A stretch of 64,000 bases of DNA from Megalonaias nervosa (taxonomy: Eukaryota > Mollusca > Bivalvia > Unionida > Unionidae). Shown here in pieces: positions 35,162 through 49,300 of the stretch (its first letter is position 1; each line of letters opens with the position of its first letter). The notes below the pieces were generated by a model. That model was given only the letters and a program-made list of their open reading frames with translations. It did not search any database and was not told where the DNA came from. The stretch covers positions 23,581-87,580 of the forward strand of contig JAECUM010003225.1 in NCBI GenBank assembly GCA_016617855.1, in the 5' to 3' direction. Both the position numbers and the translations under genes were made by a program.

Positions 35162-38100
35162 TACACACACATATATATATATACACTCTTTTTATCTAAG
35201 GGTGATTCTAATATGAACCCATTTCATCTGTCTGTGCATTGCATGGGAAAAAGAGGTATTTATCATCCACGACAGTTGCCTTTTTCTCAAGGCCTGTTTG
35301 TGTCACCAACAGTAATGCTTTTTCTAATATTACGTTATGAAATCATCACTGGTGAGCTTAGGAATGATTTAAAATTGCTAGATCAAAAAGAAATATTTAC
35401 TGATTGATATAGATACCTAACTTCAAGTATTTATTTATTTAATAATGAAAGAAAACACTAGAAGCAACCTAGTTTCCTATTTTAATGTAAAATCAGTTAT
35501 GACAGCACAGCATATGATATTGCTAACATTTATTTTCTTCTTGCGGATGCTGGAACCTCTGTATGGTTTAGCACTTAGAAAGATTAATATTCAGATTTTC
35601 ATATATATGTATCAAAGCCAGTTAAGGATACCTTTTGGGTTTTTTTTCATTCACTCAACTGAATTTATTATAGTGACAGTGGAAATAGGATAACATTGTT
35701 TCATGGATCACATGTTAAGCTGAAATCCTTCTGTGCCTGTTTAAGTAAGCTGGGTTTTTTTCGTCCAACAGGATTGGCTTGCTAAAGACTGCGCCAACAC
35801 ACGTATTCTAAGTATTTCCTATGATACAGATCTCAGCCAGTGGAATTCCAAGTGTCCATTTGACATAGAGAAGTATGCTGCATTTAGGGTTGAAATAAGA
35901 ATTTTTCATTCACATAAATGCACAAAGACAGACCAACATTCAGGCTGACTTGTATAATGATTCAGACCTGCCAACTCTTATGATTTTGCCGTAAGTCTTA
36001 CGAAAATTACCCTTAAAATACGGATTTACGGCATACAAGCAAAAACTACGGAAAAATGATTATTGCCAAAAAATCCGGATAATTGGTTCATCCATGTTTG
36101 ATATGAATCCAGGTTTCATATTAGAGTTAGTAAAAATTTACTAATGACTAAATAGTCAGGGAACCAGACTAATTTTACAGCAGCACCCCAGATGCTTTAA
36201 ACTGTACCTATTTGTTCATGTAAAGCGTCTGCATTATTAAACTGTTGATTATAGAATTTTTTAAAAATGGCATCCAGCAGGTGATGCATGTTTAAGACGA
36301 AAGGGAAAATAAGCTTCTAAAAAAGTGTTAATAATCAACACATAAGAATGAAAAGGAGTATTCAGATTCTTGTGAATAAAAGCTGGAAAGGACACAATTA
36401 CGTTTATTGGATATCACGTGCCAATTTGAGTATGTCTCATGGCAGGAGATTAGTCCTACAATGTAAGACATAGCACATGTTGTTTTTGTTTAAGTGCTAT
36501 GTCTTACTACCCAAATAATGGCCTTGCAAAGCCTGTTCCGATGTCGGTTGACATCGGAACAAGTAGTCAAAGTTTCAGGAATATCTCACACACTTGGCAG
36601 CCTATATCGACACTCTTCCACTAATTTATGTGTAATTAATATGCTTTTACTGTGCTGTCTTTATCCTGGTGGAATCAAAATATGACACTAGCAATTGTAC
36701 GCATTTTCATGTTCCGTTGACATACATTTGAATTTGTTGCAATGCGACGGTAGTCAAGGTATGACAAAGTATGTTCAAGTAGGTTCATGTGGGGGATATG
36801 TTTCTTGAGCGAAACAAAACATTGCTTATAGTTCCAATAGGCATAATATATTTTTTTATTTGCTTCATTAAAGAATAATATTTCAACCTAACCCGATTTC
36901 AGCATTCCCGGCTTTCATCACTTCCCAGCCAACTGAAATGTAGGCCAATGAGACTTGAAAACAGGTCCATTTCTTTTGTGAGAATTTGAATTTATTAGAG
37001 AAAAGACATCAGGGTAAGTAAAGTCTGACAAAAACATTATAACTTTTGTTTGTAGAAAAGCGTCGTTATTGGTTGCCAGTTGTGTGTGATATTCCTGAAA
37101 ATTTGACTTTCTTTACACTGTTAGTCGACATGAAAACATGCTACACAGCGCCATTAGTTAGGCAGTAAGACCCATCACCCACCCAGAAGAAAAATATCGG
37201 GGTGATATGTCTTACGTTGTAGGACAAGGCAGGAGATATGATTGCCATCGTCATGTGAAATGGAAAAAGAATTTCCAAGAATTACATCCATTTGAGAGAT
37301 AGCAACAAGCCATTGAGTTGCATAGGGTTTGGAACTAATGTTTGTGCAACTGTACTAGTGGTAAATAAAGTCTTTACAAACTTTTCAGTTGAACATAATG
37401 TTTATCGTCGCTGCATCGAACTTTTATTTACGTTTTCCTGCTTTACAATAGCAGTTATTGATATTTTGTTACACCTTACTGAAAACTGGTCAATCTTACA
37501 GAGAAAAATCAACTGCCTTACTGAGACGGACTTGTCAGGGTTGGCAGGTCTAATAATACAGACAGGCAGTAATCAGTGTTGCCTTCAAAATTATTCATAT
37601 ACTTAAATTATAGAGTCAACCAGTGATCTAACATACTTGTATTACCCAAGCTTGAGTTTGATCTGTTATTATTTGCTGCTTTCTCATCTTTATCATGTTT
37701 TTTTTAAATGGAATCTGTGAAATACATGCCACCATCATTTGCTACATTTTCATCTTCATCATGTTTCTTTATATGGAATCTGTAAAATAGATCCCACTTT
37801 AAGAAAGTCAGTGACTGAGTACTTTAGATGATGTATTCATTGTTTTAAAAATAAAGGAAGATCAGAGGTATTTTAATTAAAAAATGAAGATCTTAATAAG
37901 TCAGGTTCATTATGTTATGGCATTATCCATCCTTCTGTCTATTCTTCCATCCTGCCACCGATTATCATTTGCCTTTCCAGTCCATTGGAAAGATTTTGAC
38001 GAAACATTGCCCAAATATATATCATGACTACCATAGCTGCACATCCATGGTTATGACAAGGGAAAATGTAATTCTGTAAGTTTGTATTTTTTCTGGAGTA

Positions 38101-39686
38101 TAACTTCTAAACCACTGAAGATATTTTGATGAAACTTTAACCATTCATGTTTCATGACTAGAACTGTGTTTCATGCCCCTTGCTTCAAGGTCGTGGCAAG
38201 GGATTTAAATCAGTGAGTTGTCTATCCATGTATGGTTAAAACCAGATGAAACTTTAGCCTTTTATATATTTTGGCCTTACAGTATTTCATTCATTCTAAG
38301 TTATACCCCTGCTTACAGGTCAAGGTCACAATGTGGGCTAAAGTAAGTTAGTGGTCAGTTTCCTTATCCAGTGTTACCTTTTAAAATATACAGAGCTTCT
38401 GATGAAACTTGACTTGTGTCCACACTTTATCATACATTAGTCAAGTCCCTAGCTCGATGGTCAAAGTAATTGGCATGGAAAAGGTCATGAGATGGTGTAT
38501 CATGTGTTATTTGCAGTATTTTTTGTCATACGTCAGAACTTGTTTCATTATTAGCCATAGTATCAGATGTTGTCATATTAACATAAGTGCATGTAGCAAA
38601 TTTTTTTATAATGATAATACTAGAATGACTGATTTGTTCAGATATAGAGAATCCTTTATATTTAGTGTTTTTAAACCATATGTTTATCAGAATCTTCTCT
38701 TTTGTTGTTAGACGTTCACGAATGAAAAGAAGTCTCATTCTCTTGGAGAAACTTAAGAAAGCAGGTGTTGGATCAAGACCAACAATATGGATTGGTCATT
38801 CTATGGGAGGTAATTGAAAGCAGTCTTGTCAATAGTCAATTGGCCTCAAACCAGGGTGTCCTGTCTGTTTGGTTGTCATTCATTTAATATTTATTCTGAC
38901 AGCCATTGGTATTTGATTTCAAACTTGACATCTTTTCATTGCGATTTGTAAGGTTTCAAACATTTTGATATTAGTTATTGTCTGTTATTAGCTATTGTCT
39001 GTCCTGGAATCGTTCTTGTACATGAAATTGCAAACAAGAAAGAAACAAAGGACTATATTGAATAAGGGCCATTTTCTGTCCCCTCTCCAGATGTCATCAT
39101 ATGATGTATACTGTACACATGAGGTGGTTAACATTTTGTTTCTGACATCAGTTTTGTGTTCACGTGTCCATTGCTATGGTTACTGGATGTCAAAACACTA
39201 TCAAGAAAGGCATGAAAAGTTGTCATCTTTTCCATTTACTTACCATATATACTGCTTTACCATGAGCTATTCACTAAGTTTCAAATTTGCAATATGCATT
39301 TTTATTATTTTAGGGGTTATAAAGCTCTGTAAATAAAGTTTAGTTTCTAAAACTATTCCAAAATGGTCCATCATAGACAAAAATAGAATATCGAACTAAC
39401 ATGTCAACTGAAAACTGTTTCTAAAATACGTTGACAAAAAGGTACTTAATCATAAAATACAAAAACTGTTCCTCAATAAAATATTGTTTAATAATATTTA
39501 ATGATGTTTAATATTATTGAGTTATTTAAATGATTGTTTGATATTATTGAATATGACTGTATAGGAGGCGTTAACAGGGGCCTGTACATTTGCTTCTTCG
39601 CCAAATACATGGGTTTCTGATCTTCACTGGAAATGACAAATGTTCTTTAGGTATTTATGTACTTTTATCCATATATTTTCATGGCT

Positions 39687-39727
<41 letters not shown>

Positions 39728-40306
39728 CTGTGTTTTTATCTTTAAAAGAAGAAAAAAAGTCTTTCACACCCCTTGAGTTATCCTAGAGTCACACTATAGT
39801 CTATTAGTAAACAATGTATTCATCCGTAAAGATATAATATGGACATTAATAAGAAGTAAAACACTATTGGATCAGTACTTTTAATAAACTTCTGAAAATT
39901 GTGAAATATGTTTTAGAAGTAATGGCATTGGAGAATACAGGAAAGAAACAGACTATAGGTAATGTACTCTTTAGACTTTTTGCGTCCATTTTTAAACCAG
40001 TGCGGGAATACTGCATAACACTGGCTGCATACAGTTGTCTGTGAATTGAGAGGATGTACACGTTTATAAAGAACATAATGACTAAATGGAAACACAATCA
40101 TTTTATTATTCATTTTGCAAATGCTATTTATCAGCACTTAGAGTCTGCAAAGATGGTGATTTACATCATGCAAGATTTGGGGATTTATAGAATGAATGCA
40201 ACTTTCAGTGAATTTTTGGGAACAAGTTTGCACATAAACTTGGATGAAAAATGAGTCAAAGTAAGTATTGTTCTACCTTTTCATTGTTTAAACTAACTAT
40301 ATATGA

Positions 40307-40381
<75 letters not shown>

Positions 40382-43300
40382 GAACATGTAGGCCTATATT
40401 CAATTCTTTGTAGCGACTTACAACTGGGCCCTCCATGGGGGCAATGAAGAAATTCCAAAACGTATATAAAAATTTTAACGAATGAAATAACGTTATATGA
40501 ATATGTGTTCATATATACTATTAAAGTAAAGCTAGTCACATTATTACATTGACTACTATAATTTGACAGAGGTTTCGAAGGCAAATTTTGTGCATCAATA
40601 TTTTCAGTACTGTATACTATACATGTAGGCCGACATGCTTGTCAGTATTCCTATGCAAAAATCATGCGAATATCTCGCCGTAAGGCTTTCTATACAACCG
40701 GAGGTTCAGAGAAGTGTTAAAATGACGATCTATGCAAGCAAGAGACGACGAAGCATCTGATAAAAAAAAAAAAAATGTACTTACAAAACACATATTACCT
40801 AACGGTAGCAGTTAACCAAAACTGATAGCAAATTCTGATGATAGTAACGTCCCCATTCATCCACCCACAATATGACCCAGAGGTGACACACTCCTGCCGT
40901 CTGCACAGTTGAGATGAGGAACTGTTACTGTAATTGCCATTTTGTGGAGGGTATTTAACCTTGGACCCCACTTAAATTCACTGGGAGGTGACCAGACAGA
41001 ACTTGCAATGACTGCACAGTCATCAGAGAGAATATAAAGCATTATAAATAAACTATTCAGGCCAACATGGACTTAAAAAGTCAAATTATTAATGTGTATG
41101 TCTTACAAATATACCTTTTCGTATTCATTTGAACGCGGTATGTACATTGCCAGATTACCCATTAAGCATACTAATCACGTGCTTAGGGCACCAGAAAAAA
41201 AAAAATTATAATTATTTGCTGATGATAAAATTGAATTAATTGTATATGATCATTTCGATCTGCATGTACGAGTATTTTGATTTGGAATGGTGGCAGCACT
41301 GGTATTCTCCAACCTTTTTTTAGCTTCTGATATGTTTTTTTTTTAATTTCACATTTAGTAGAGGGGGTGGGATGCTATAATATTTTCAGTGATGCCCTGG
41401 AAGGCCTTAATCTGGCTATTGTTATGTATTATCATTCTCTCTTCCTTAGTGTCACACAAATAAGATGACATAATAATGGAAATATCATGATATGGTTGAC
41501 AATTCAAATTATACAAAAATACCAATTGTCTTACAACATAATAGGAGCCAGATAAATACTGATGAAAGTAGTGGTCAGAGTGTAGAAAAACAACTCATTT
41601 GATTCCCCATTGTCATATTCATATTCTGGAATAGATGATGCATCCTTAAGATGACTAATTAGTGATGCTTTCTTTGTCAACTCATCTTTTACCCATCTTT
41701 TTCAGCCAGGAAATCATAGGAAACTAGATACATGGGCACAACACCCAACAATCCAAGCACCAACCTTGCAGGTACAGTACCATCTTTTGATGGAGTCCAT
41801 GGAACATTTCAGCTTCTGTTGGATCCCCAGCGAATGGATTTTATTTTGGAGTGGCGAGACTGGATTTTTACATGTAACAGACCTGGAAAATCCATGCATG
41901 CCATAACCTCATAGTTCCCCTCCTCTGTGAGATGCTCATTTGTATACTTTTGGAGCCTGTTTGACTTGATAAATGCACATAGTGATGCCACGCAGATGAT
42001 CAACTGATATCCTGGGGAATTCATTCAGTTTCCAAGTGGATGCATCATCTTGAAGTACAATTTGTGCTTATTCAGCAAGTTATTCTCTTGAACCAGGATT
42101 TAAACCTTATTTAGGTACAGGAATTGATTCATGTTCAACCCAAGAAAGGTGGAAATAGTCATCATCGGATAAGGAAGAAGGAACATCAAAGTTGAGATAT
42201 GACTTTGTTTTAATTAGTTTCTTCACATTTTGTACAAGTGAGTTAATATCTGTACTTTAAACTCGTTTGTTGCAGTGATAGATCGCAGGGATTCATTAGC
42301 GAAGTAGAAGATTTCCAAATGGAATTTGCAACAGTTACTATTTGACTTTATAAAAATACTTCACTCTGCAAATGACTGGGTTATGTCACATATTGGGATA
42401 TTAACAAGATGATTTTGATGCCCATATGGTCTTTTACATACAACACAATGTGAGATCTTGATGTCGATGGAATTTGAAGTTGAATTGATTGTGGGCCTTT
42501 TATGGCAGCATTTGAAGTGTTTTAGACCATTCACAAAATTCTCATATCTGACTTAAAGTATCATTTGTTGGGTGCTTTTCATACATTTACAAGTATTAAC
42601 TTTGGCAGTCATATTTAGTCTATAATGATACACAGAGCCTGCAAATTCTATATAATCAGTTCTTGTAGGGATGGGGCCATAAACTGATTTTATGAACAGT
42701 ATCTAAAAAGAAACAACTTGGCTTATTATGTATTAATTATCTTAATTTTTGTTTTGTATCATAAATTCTTGTTTCATCCATTATGCCATGTTACATCCCA
42801 AATTTTTTTCTTCAGAATTGTTTTAGTCTGAAGATATTGTATGCTTGATATGTTTTATGGTTAGTGCCAACCCCCCCCCATGTTTGTTTCCACTTAAAAA
42901 TATAGGTCGATGGACATTCTTTTAGTATTATTATTAATGCTATTATTATTATTGTTATTATTATTATTATTATTAGTAGTAGTAGTAGTAGTAGTATTTC
43001 TAATAGTAGTAATAGTAGTCATAATAGTGGTACTTATTATCAAGCATGAAGTCCTTTGAATAAAAGATTTTCATCTGTAATTGTTATTATATTTAGGATT
43101 TTCTGTTGTTATAATCAGTAAGTGTATAAAGTTATGACGTTATCATTTAATGAAATAAAGAAAATATGCCATTGCAATAAATATGCAGTATTTAGCTAAA
43201 TAGATTGAACAAACTTGCTTTGTTTATTTCTATTTTTGCAGGTTAGGGGGTAGGAATAATACCATTATCCTTTTCAATTAACAAACCATAAATCAATTCT

Positions 43301-46300
43301 CTTACTTTTGCTTCCTTCCTGACCTTTGCAACATATTGCCCACTGTTTGCAAACAAAATGAGTAATTTCTAATTTCAGTAATTTCTAGAAAAATCATTGA
43401 TTTAGTAGGCAAGTTAAAATTTATGTCAGTCCAAAACCAGTTTTTCTTGATTTGGAGGAGTGATTAGGAAAATGTGATGAAACATTAAGTCTTAAAAAAT
43501 TTAGCATAAACAAACATGTATAAAATAATTATACTATATAACTATTGAATAATAATCGCTTCACAACACTGGTTCCACCACAACAATTTTCTGATGCAAA
43601 GATATTTTTGCCAGTCTCCTCTAGTATCCTTTCAGATGAATATTATACCCACAAAAAATTAATACACTTTAAAAACATTAAAATGATTTGCAAATGATTG
43701 AGGCTCATATAATTGCATTTTTTTTTTTTGCATAGAAATAATGCAAATAATAGTTTCATAAAAAATCATAAATCAGTTCAGTTACTGGGCTTCCATCACG
43801 ACTGTGGACAAGGTTCCCACTATTTGGAAATGGTTTTTAATTTCAGTAATTGTTAGATACATCATTGATGTAGTAAGCAAGTTTAAAATGTTTATGTCAG
43901 TCTAAAACCGATTTTTCTTCATGTTGATGAGTGCACCGGAAAATGATAAAAATTAAGTATGAAAATATTGAATATAAATTAATGTGTATGAAAGTTATAA
44001 TATCTAATTTGGGAAGAATAACTGCTTCTCAACACTGGTTCCAATACCATTATTTTATGATGCAGACATGATTGGCAACCCATGTAAAGTTCCATTTTAG
44101 ATGAATAGCATATTGATAAAAAAATGTTACCTTGCATGACATAAAAATAAAATGATTTTCAAATTGCCTATTATTTTTATTGGTTTTGAAAACTGAGAGT
44201 TTACTAATTTTATATCAAACCTGTAAATTGACATCTGTTAATATTATGGATGTTTGTTCTTAGAAGAAAAAAACCCAGTAACTTTAGGGATTTGAACTTG
44301 ATATGGCAACTTGACACACTAATGGTATACCATTTGAGCTATTGAAGCTTAATTTGTTTTATTTGTTTATCACACAGATGACATATTTATTCCATTCAGA
44401 TTTATATAACTGCAGACCATCCTTTATTGTTTGCCCAGTTAATGCTTTAATTTAAAAAATTGATAAAGTTACCTTATGAAGAAAGACCCAGTGAACAAAA
44501 TTTAATAAAAAACTACACTGGTTGTAACTGTTATTTCCATCTGGAATTGACAGATCCATTTTAAAAGATTACGTGTACGGAATTACACTATGATAGTGAG
44601 TAATTTTAAATGTAGCAAATGGTATCGTGATGGAAATGAAGAAAAACCCATTATTTATGTATAAAATAAATAATATACATGTAATTATCCTATTATTTAC
44701 AGCATCCTTTTGCAAAAAATTGGCATCGTAAAAATACAATTCCATTTAATGTTCACTCCATGTAGTCTTTGTTTACATGTAGTTCCAAATGCCCCTTCAG
44801 TGCCTCTTCGAAAAATCTTGTTCCCAAGGCAATTTAGAAAGAATGAAGAAAGAGAGAAATGAACAGATAACATTGTTTTTTAAAATATCTGAATTGTTAT
44901 TATTCCTGGAATTTTTTAATATAATAATGAAGGAAATAATGGAGCGCACTATAGAAATGCGGATCTAATTGCTCACACGTAACGATACGTAAGCAGCAAC
45001 CGTGCAACAGGGAAAACAATGACAGTGATACATAGACAGCAAAATTCACGAATTTTTTAATTTTGCTGATTAATGCAAAGTTGCTCACATAAGTTAATAT
45101 GAGAACCAAAATATTTTCATAAAGATTAATCAATCAATGTAAATACCTTGTTTGAGCAAGCCTGCACTTAGATCTTATTTCTAGTTTAAAGTTGCTCAAA
45201 TGCAGCATTTTCGCTTAAATTTCCCATACCAGCCCATGTTCAAAGATCTTATTTAGGTATGAAAAAGAAATTTATATGCAATTTAATGCAGAATAGGATG
45301 ATTTACATTGAATAATACATTGAGACAGAGAGTTGTTATATTAACAAGAATTTTTTTCCCATAAAAACGGGGGCAGAAAATGGCCCTTATTCAATATAGT
45401 CCTTTATCTCCATTGTATTAACTTTTTATTGTATCTAACATTCCTGGGCAATGCTTAACATGTTGACCAGTGATCCTTAAGAAAAATCTGAAAAGTTTTA
45501 CCTTCAGAGTCAGGCCATGTAGGCAGCAGTTTTGCAATACCTCATTTCTGCTTAGTAATTTTGATCCTTAAGTGGCATTTCTGTGTTCAGCACCAGTACA
45601 AATGATAGAATCTATTACTCTAACATCCTTATGCAGGTAATATAACTACTGTCAAATTGAGTACAGTTCACCATATCTCTTGCAGGTTTACTGATAAAAG
45701 AGATCCTGCGTCATGCCCAGTCATATTCTGAGTACTCTGACATGTTTCAAAATACTGTGGGAATCCTGTTTTATAGCACTCCACACAAGGGATCCTCCTT
45801 AGCCAAATACAGCAGTCAGGCCAAGTATCTACTCTACCCCTCTATAGAAGTGCAGGAGCTTAATGAAGGTACAGTACAAAACAAAGTGTATTTGACTATG
45901 CTACATGGCAGCTGGTGGAGAGTAATTTTGTAACATATATTGCTTTAGTTCCAGCAGTGTCTGAACTACTGTCCATGAATATAGGCAGTCCCCCCATATG
46001 GATTCAATACACACCTCCAGAGCACAACTTTGAATTTACATGTACCTGACTAGTTTGTGGATTAAGTTACATGTTTGACCCCTTTTTATAAAGAACTTGC
46101 AGCTTGTGCAAGTTCCTCTTCTGGTTTTATCATTCAGTGACTAACACCATGCATTGAAAAAAATGCAATATGATTAACTAAACACCATGTATTGAAAAAC
46201 AGTATTTCCTGTACAAAGACTTCATTCAAAATAAGTTTTATATAACAAAGCTTCTGATTCATAGAACGGTTTTGTTTTTGACATGGGTGTTTTATTTTCA

Positions 46301-49300
46301 GCATTGGTATCAATCTTGACTAGTAGTGTTATGTACTCTTCTGTATACATAGATTCCTGTGAGTAAGAAGTTTATCTTCCCTTTTACTTTAAGTACTATA
46401 ACAAGGTCATTTTACATGGGCCTTTGGCATCTTGTCCAATATAGGTTTCAGACACAAAATTACCAATTACAATAGAAACCCACATTGCACTGTTCAGTGT
46501 GTAAATTGACCTTTTATTATACAGCTTACATTTTTTAGAAAATCTGTAAATTTGACTCTCAAGTTAATCAGTTCCCATAACTTAAAAAAAAAGTAAATTT
46601 AAAAAAAAAAAGAAGGGAAGATTTGGGTTGAAAGCTAAAACAGCTGATCTTCTGTCAGTGGAAAAAGAGGTAGGGCATGTAATTCTATATACACCACTCC
46701 CTCGATAACTCGCGCACAACAGGGTCCAAAAACATCGACCGCATTATATCGAGGGCGCGAGTTATCGAGGGACCTATAACAAACAACAAAACTAACAAAG
46801 GGATCGACATAGAGGCAAAAGGGGTGGGTGGGTTGGGTTGGCATGTTAGTGTTGAATACTCAATTAATAATCATGCTAAGATTAACTGTGAATAAATATC
46901 TCTACATAGCGGTGTACTTTGTTTACTTTTTTCCTCACAGAGTAACATTAATTTCAGGATAACTTATAGTATATTGAGGAGATCATCAAAACATTATTCC
47001 ATATGGTTTCCATTTGCTTAACACATGTACGACTTCGCACATTGTGAACTACGTCACAAATTTTTGTGTTGAATTGGACAAATTCTAGTTTTATTGTTTG
47101 ATCCAAAGTAGACTTTTTTTTATACAAAAGATCAACACTTGTTTTGAAGAAACAATGTTGATCGAACGATGGGTAGATTTGATTGTGGTAGAAGTAAAAT
47201 GAAAAAAAAAAAATTTACAAGGGTTAACCATTACCAACATGAATTTAATGGGTCTACAAATTTAAAATAACGTAAATTAGAACACGATAATACTTGCAGT
47301 TTGTGAAACGTTTGACAAATATCACTTCACATTTTGAAAAGATCTGTTCATTTTTTTTGTGTTACTCTTTGATTTCTCTGCCGCCTCTGTGTATTGTTCA
47401 TGGATGATTATCTCTCTGAGCTGATATGGATAATTACATGCGGCTTCCTGATTCGCTGAGCGTATTTCTCCTGACAATGAATTTTGTTTAATTCTATGTC
47501 GGCGCTAGAATCTCCAAAGCCATCCAAGGCTTGCCCTAAAACGAGATTCATTCTCCATACCTTTTGCCATTATTTCTGCTTGGGCCTTGAGAATTGTTCC
47601 AGAGATGGGAACACCTTGTTCACATTGCTGTATGAACCATGCGTACACAGTATCGTCTAATTCAGTATTGTTTGCAGTCCGTGCTCGTTTTCATTTGATC
47701 CCATTATCTGAATCAACATCATGTAAATAATCCTGAAGTTTCTGCTTATCCTTAAGCCAACCTCTAAATGCTGACTCAGCAATTGTTTAGTTCATTGAAA
47801 ACCTTGGATCTCGCTTCGCCATTATGAACACTATCTATGATGCACAGCTTTTCAGTCACTGAGTACACCTTTCGCTTACTTCCTTTGCTCTCCATGGTCA
47901 CATTTACAAATGATTAGGATACATTACTGATATTATATACTTTAGTGATGTTAAGTACATAAAAATGTGAAACCATTTTCGATTGGTCAAATAAAATGAA
48001 TTTTGAGAACAGTAATGACCACAAGAACTTACGCTGCTATTGGCATGCCTTTGAATTTTTTTAATTGTACTTCCCTTGCTTGATTTGATACAAAAGACAT
48101 ATTCAAAGTGATAAAACAACACAGGTCTCTTTTAATTGATTTTTTTAATGCAACAAACAGTTCCCCAAGTTGTTGATCAAAACAACGCCAGCATGTAATT
48201 AGGTTCTCACAGAAGTACTCACGGGTTTCGATGTGACGGTCGATTGACTCTTTTCATGTTTTCATAGAAGAGAATATGTTGCGATTATAGTGTTTACATT
48301 GAAGCAAAATTAAAGGATTAGAACGTGAATTTCACATAGCAAGACATTTAATTGGTGTTTATTTCATTCTCTGTTGCCACCTGTTAGCTTTTTTCATTGA
48401 TCGCTGTTTTACCAGACTGTTTATTTACAGTGCATTGACAACTACATGTATTTCTCTCAAAAAAAACCCAAACATAATATGTGATATCTTATTAGAACTT
48501 GCAAATTTCACAATATGGATTCTATCTTTACGGGCAATAATCACCATTTCCGATGATAAAATGAGCTACCGTATTTCATGTATTTTTTCGTACCCTTTAA
48601 TTTTTTGTATACAATCCAGTTATCAAAATAATAATTTAAATGTATCATAATTTTTCCTACATATCACTTTGTAATATTTGAAAATTTCGTTAAATTATCG
48701 GACATAAAATTTCCACTAAGAAGATTTACGTTTGCAAAAAAGATCGAAAATACCGTATTCCCATTTTGTTTGTACAAAAATTAATGATTAATAATTATTT
48801 TTCGTGTTCGAAAATTTACATAAAATATGGTATGTATCAAGGTTCAATTTACCAATTTACCAATTCTTATCGCGATTTTTCACATTCAGCACATTTTAAA
48901 ATATATTTTCTTTGGAAAAAAAATCGGGAGCCATGCTGGACACCACATTATAAGCGGGTTTGCAAGTTATCCGGACACGAGTTATCGAGGGAGTGGTGTA
49001 GTTTGCTTTATGCCCATTTAAAGTGCATTTTGAGCATTTTCCTTGGTTGTTGGTTGATGTGTGGGCCCCTTGCAAGCTTCCATCTATGTTAGCTGGTTAG
49101 CTGGTAACCTTTAAGGTGTCCCCACATATGGCTGAAAGTTTATAAAGGATTTTATATGTTTATGTAGCCCATAGTGTTGTTCTTCTGTAAAAAATCGAAA
49201 AGGATTTAGATTAAAAAATTTATTTAGATATATTTTGGAATTTGGGATTGATCTTTTCCCTAATGATTTGCTGGTACTTGTTGGGGTACCTAGTCTTGTT

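Larger units (their letters stand above)
39047..45405. mobile_element. Possible large DNA transposon bounded by 37-bp inverted repeats (intron 7)
   Basis: AAAGGACTATATTGAATAAG continuing GGCCATTTTCTG(T/C)CCCC at 39047-39083 pairs with its complement at 45369-45405 with one mismatch over 37 bp. The 6.3 kb between contains a SWIM-zinc-finger transposase relic at 41590-42150. No target duplication is visible next to the arms, so it may instead be two separate fragments of one repeat family lying in opposite orientation. Confidence 0.5.
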
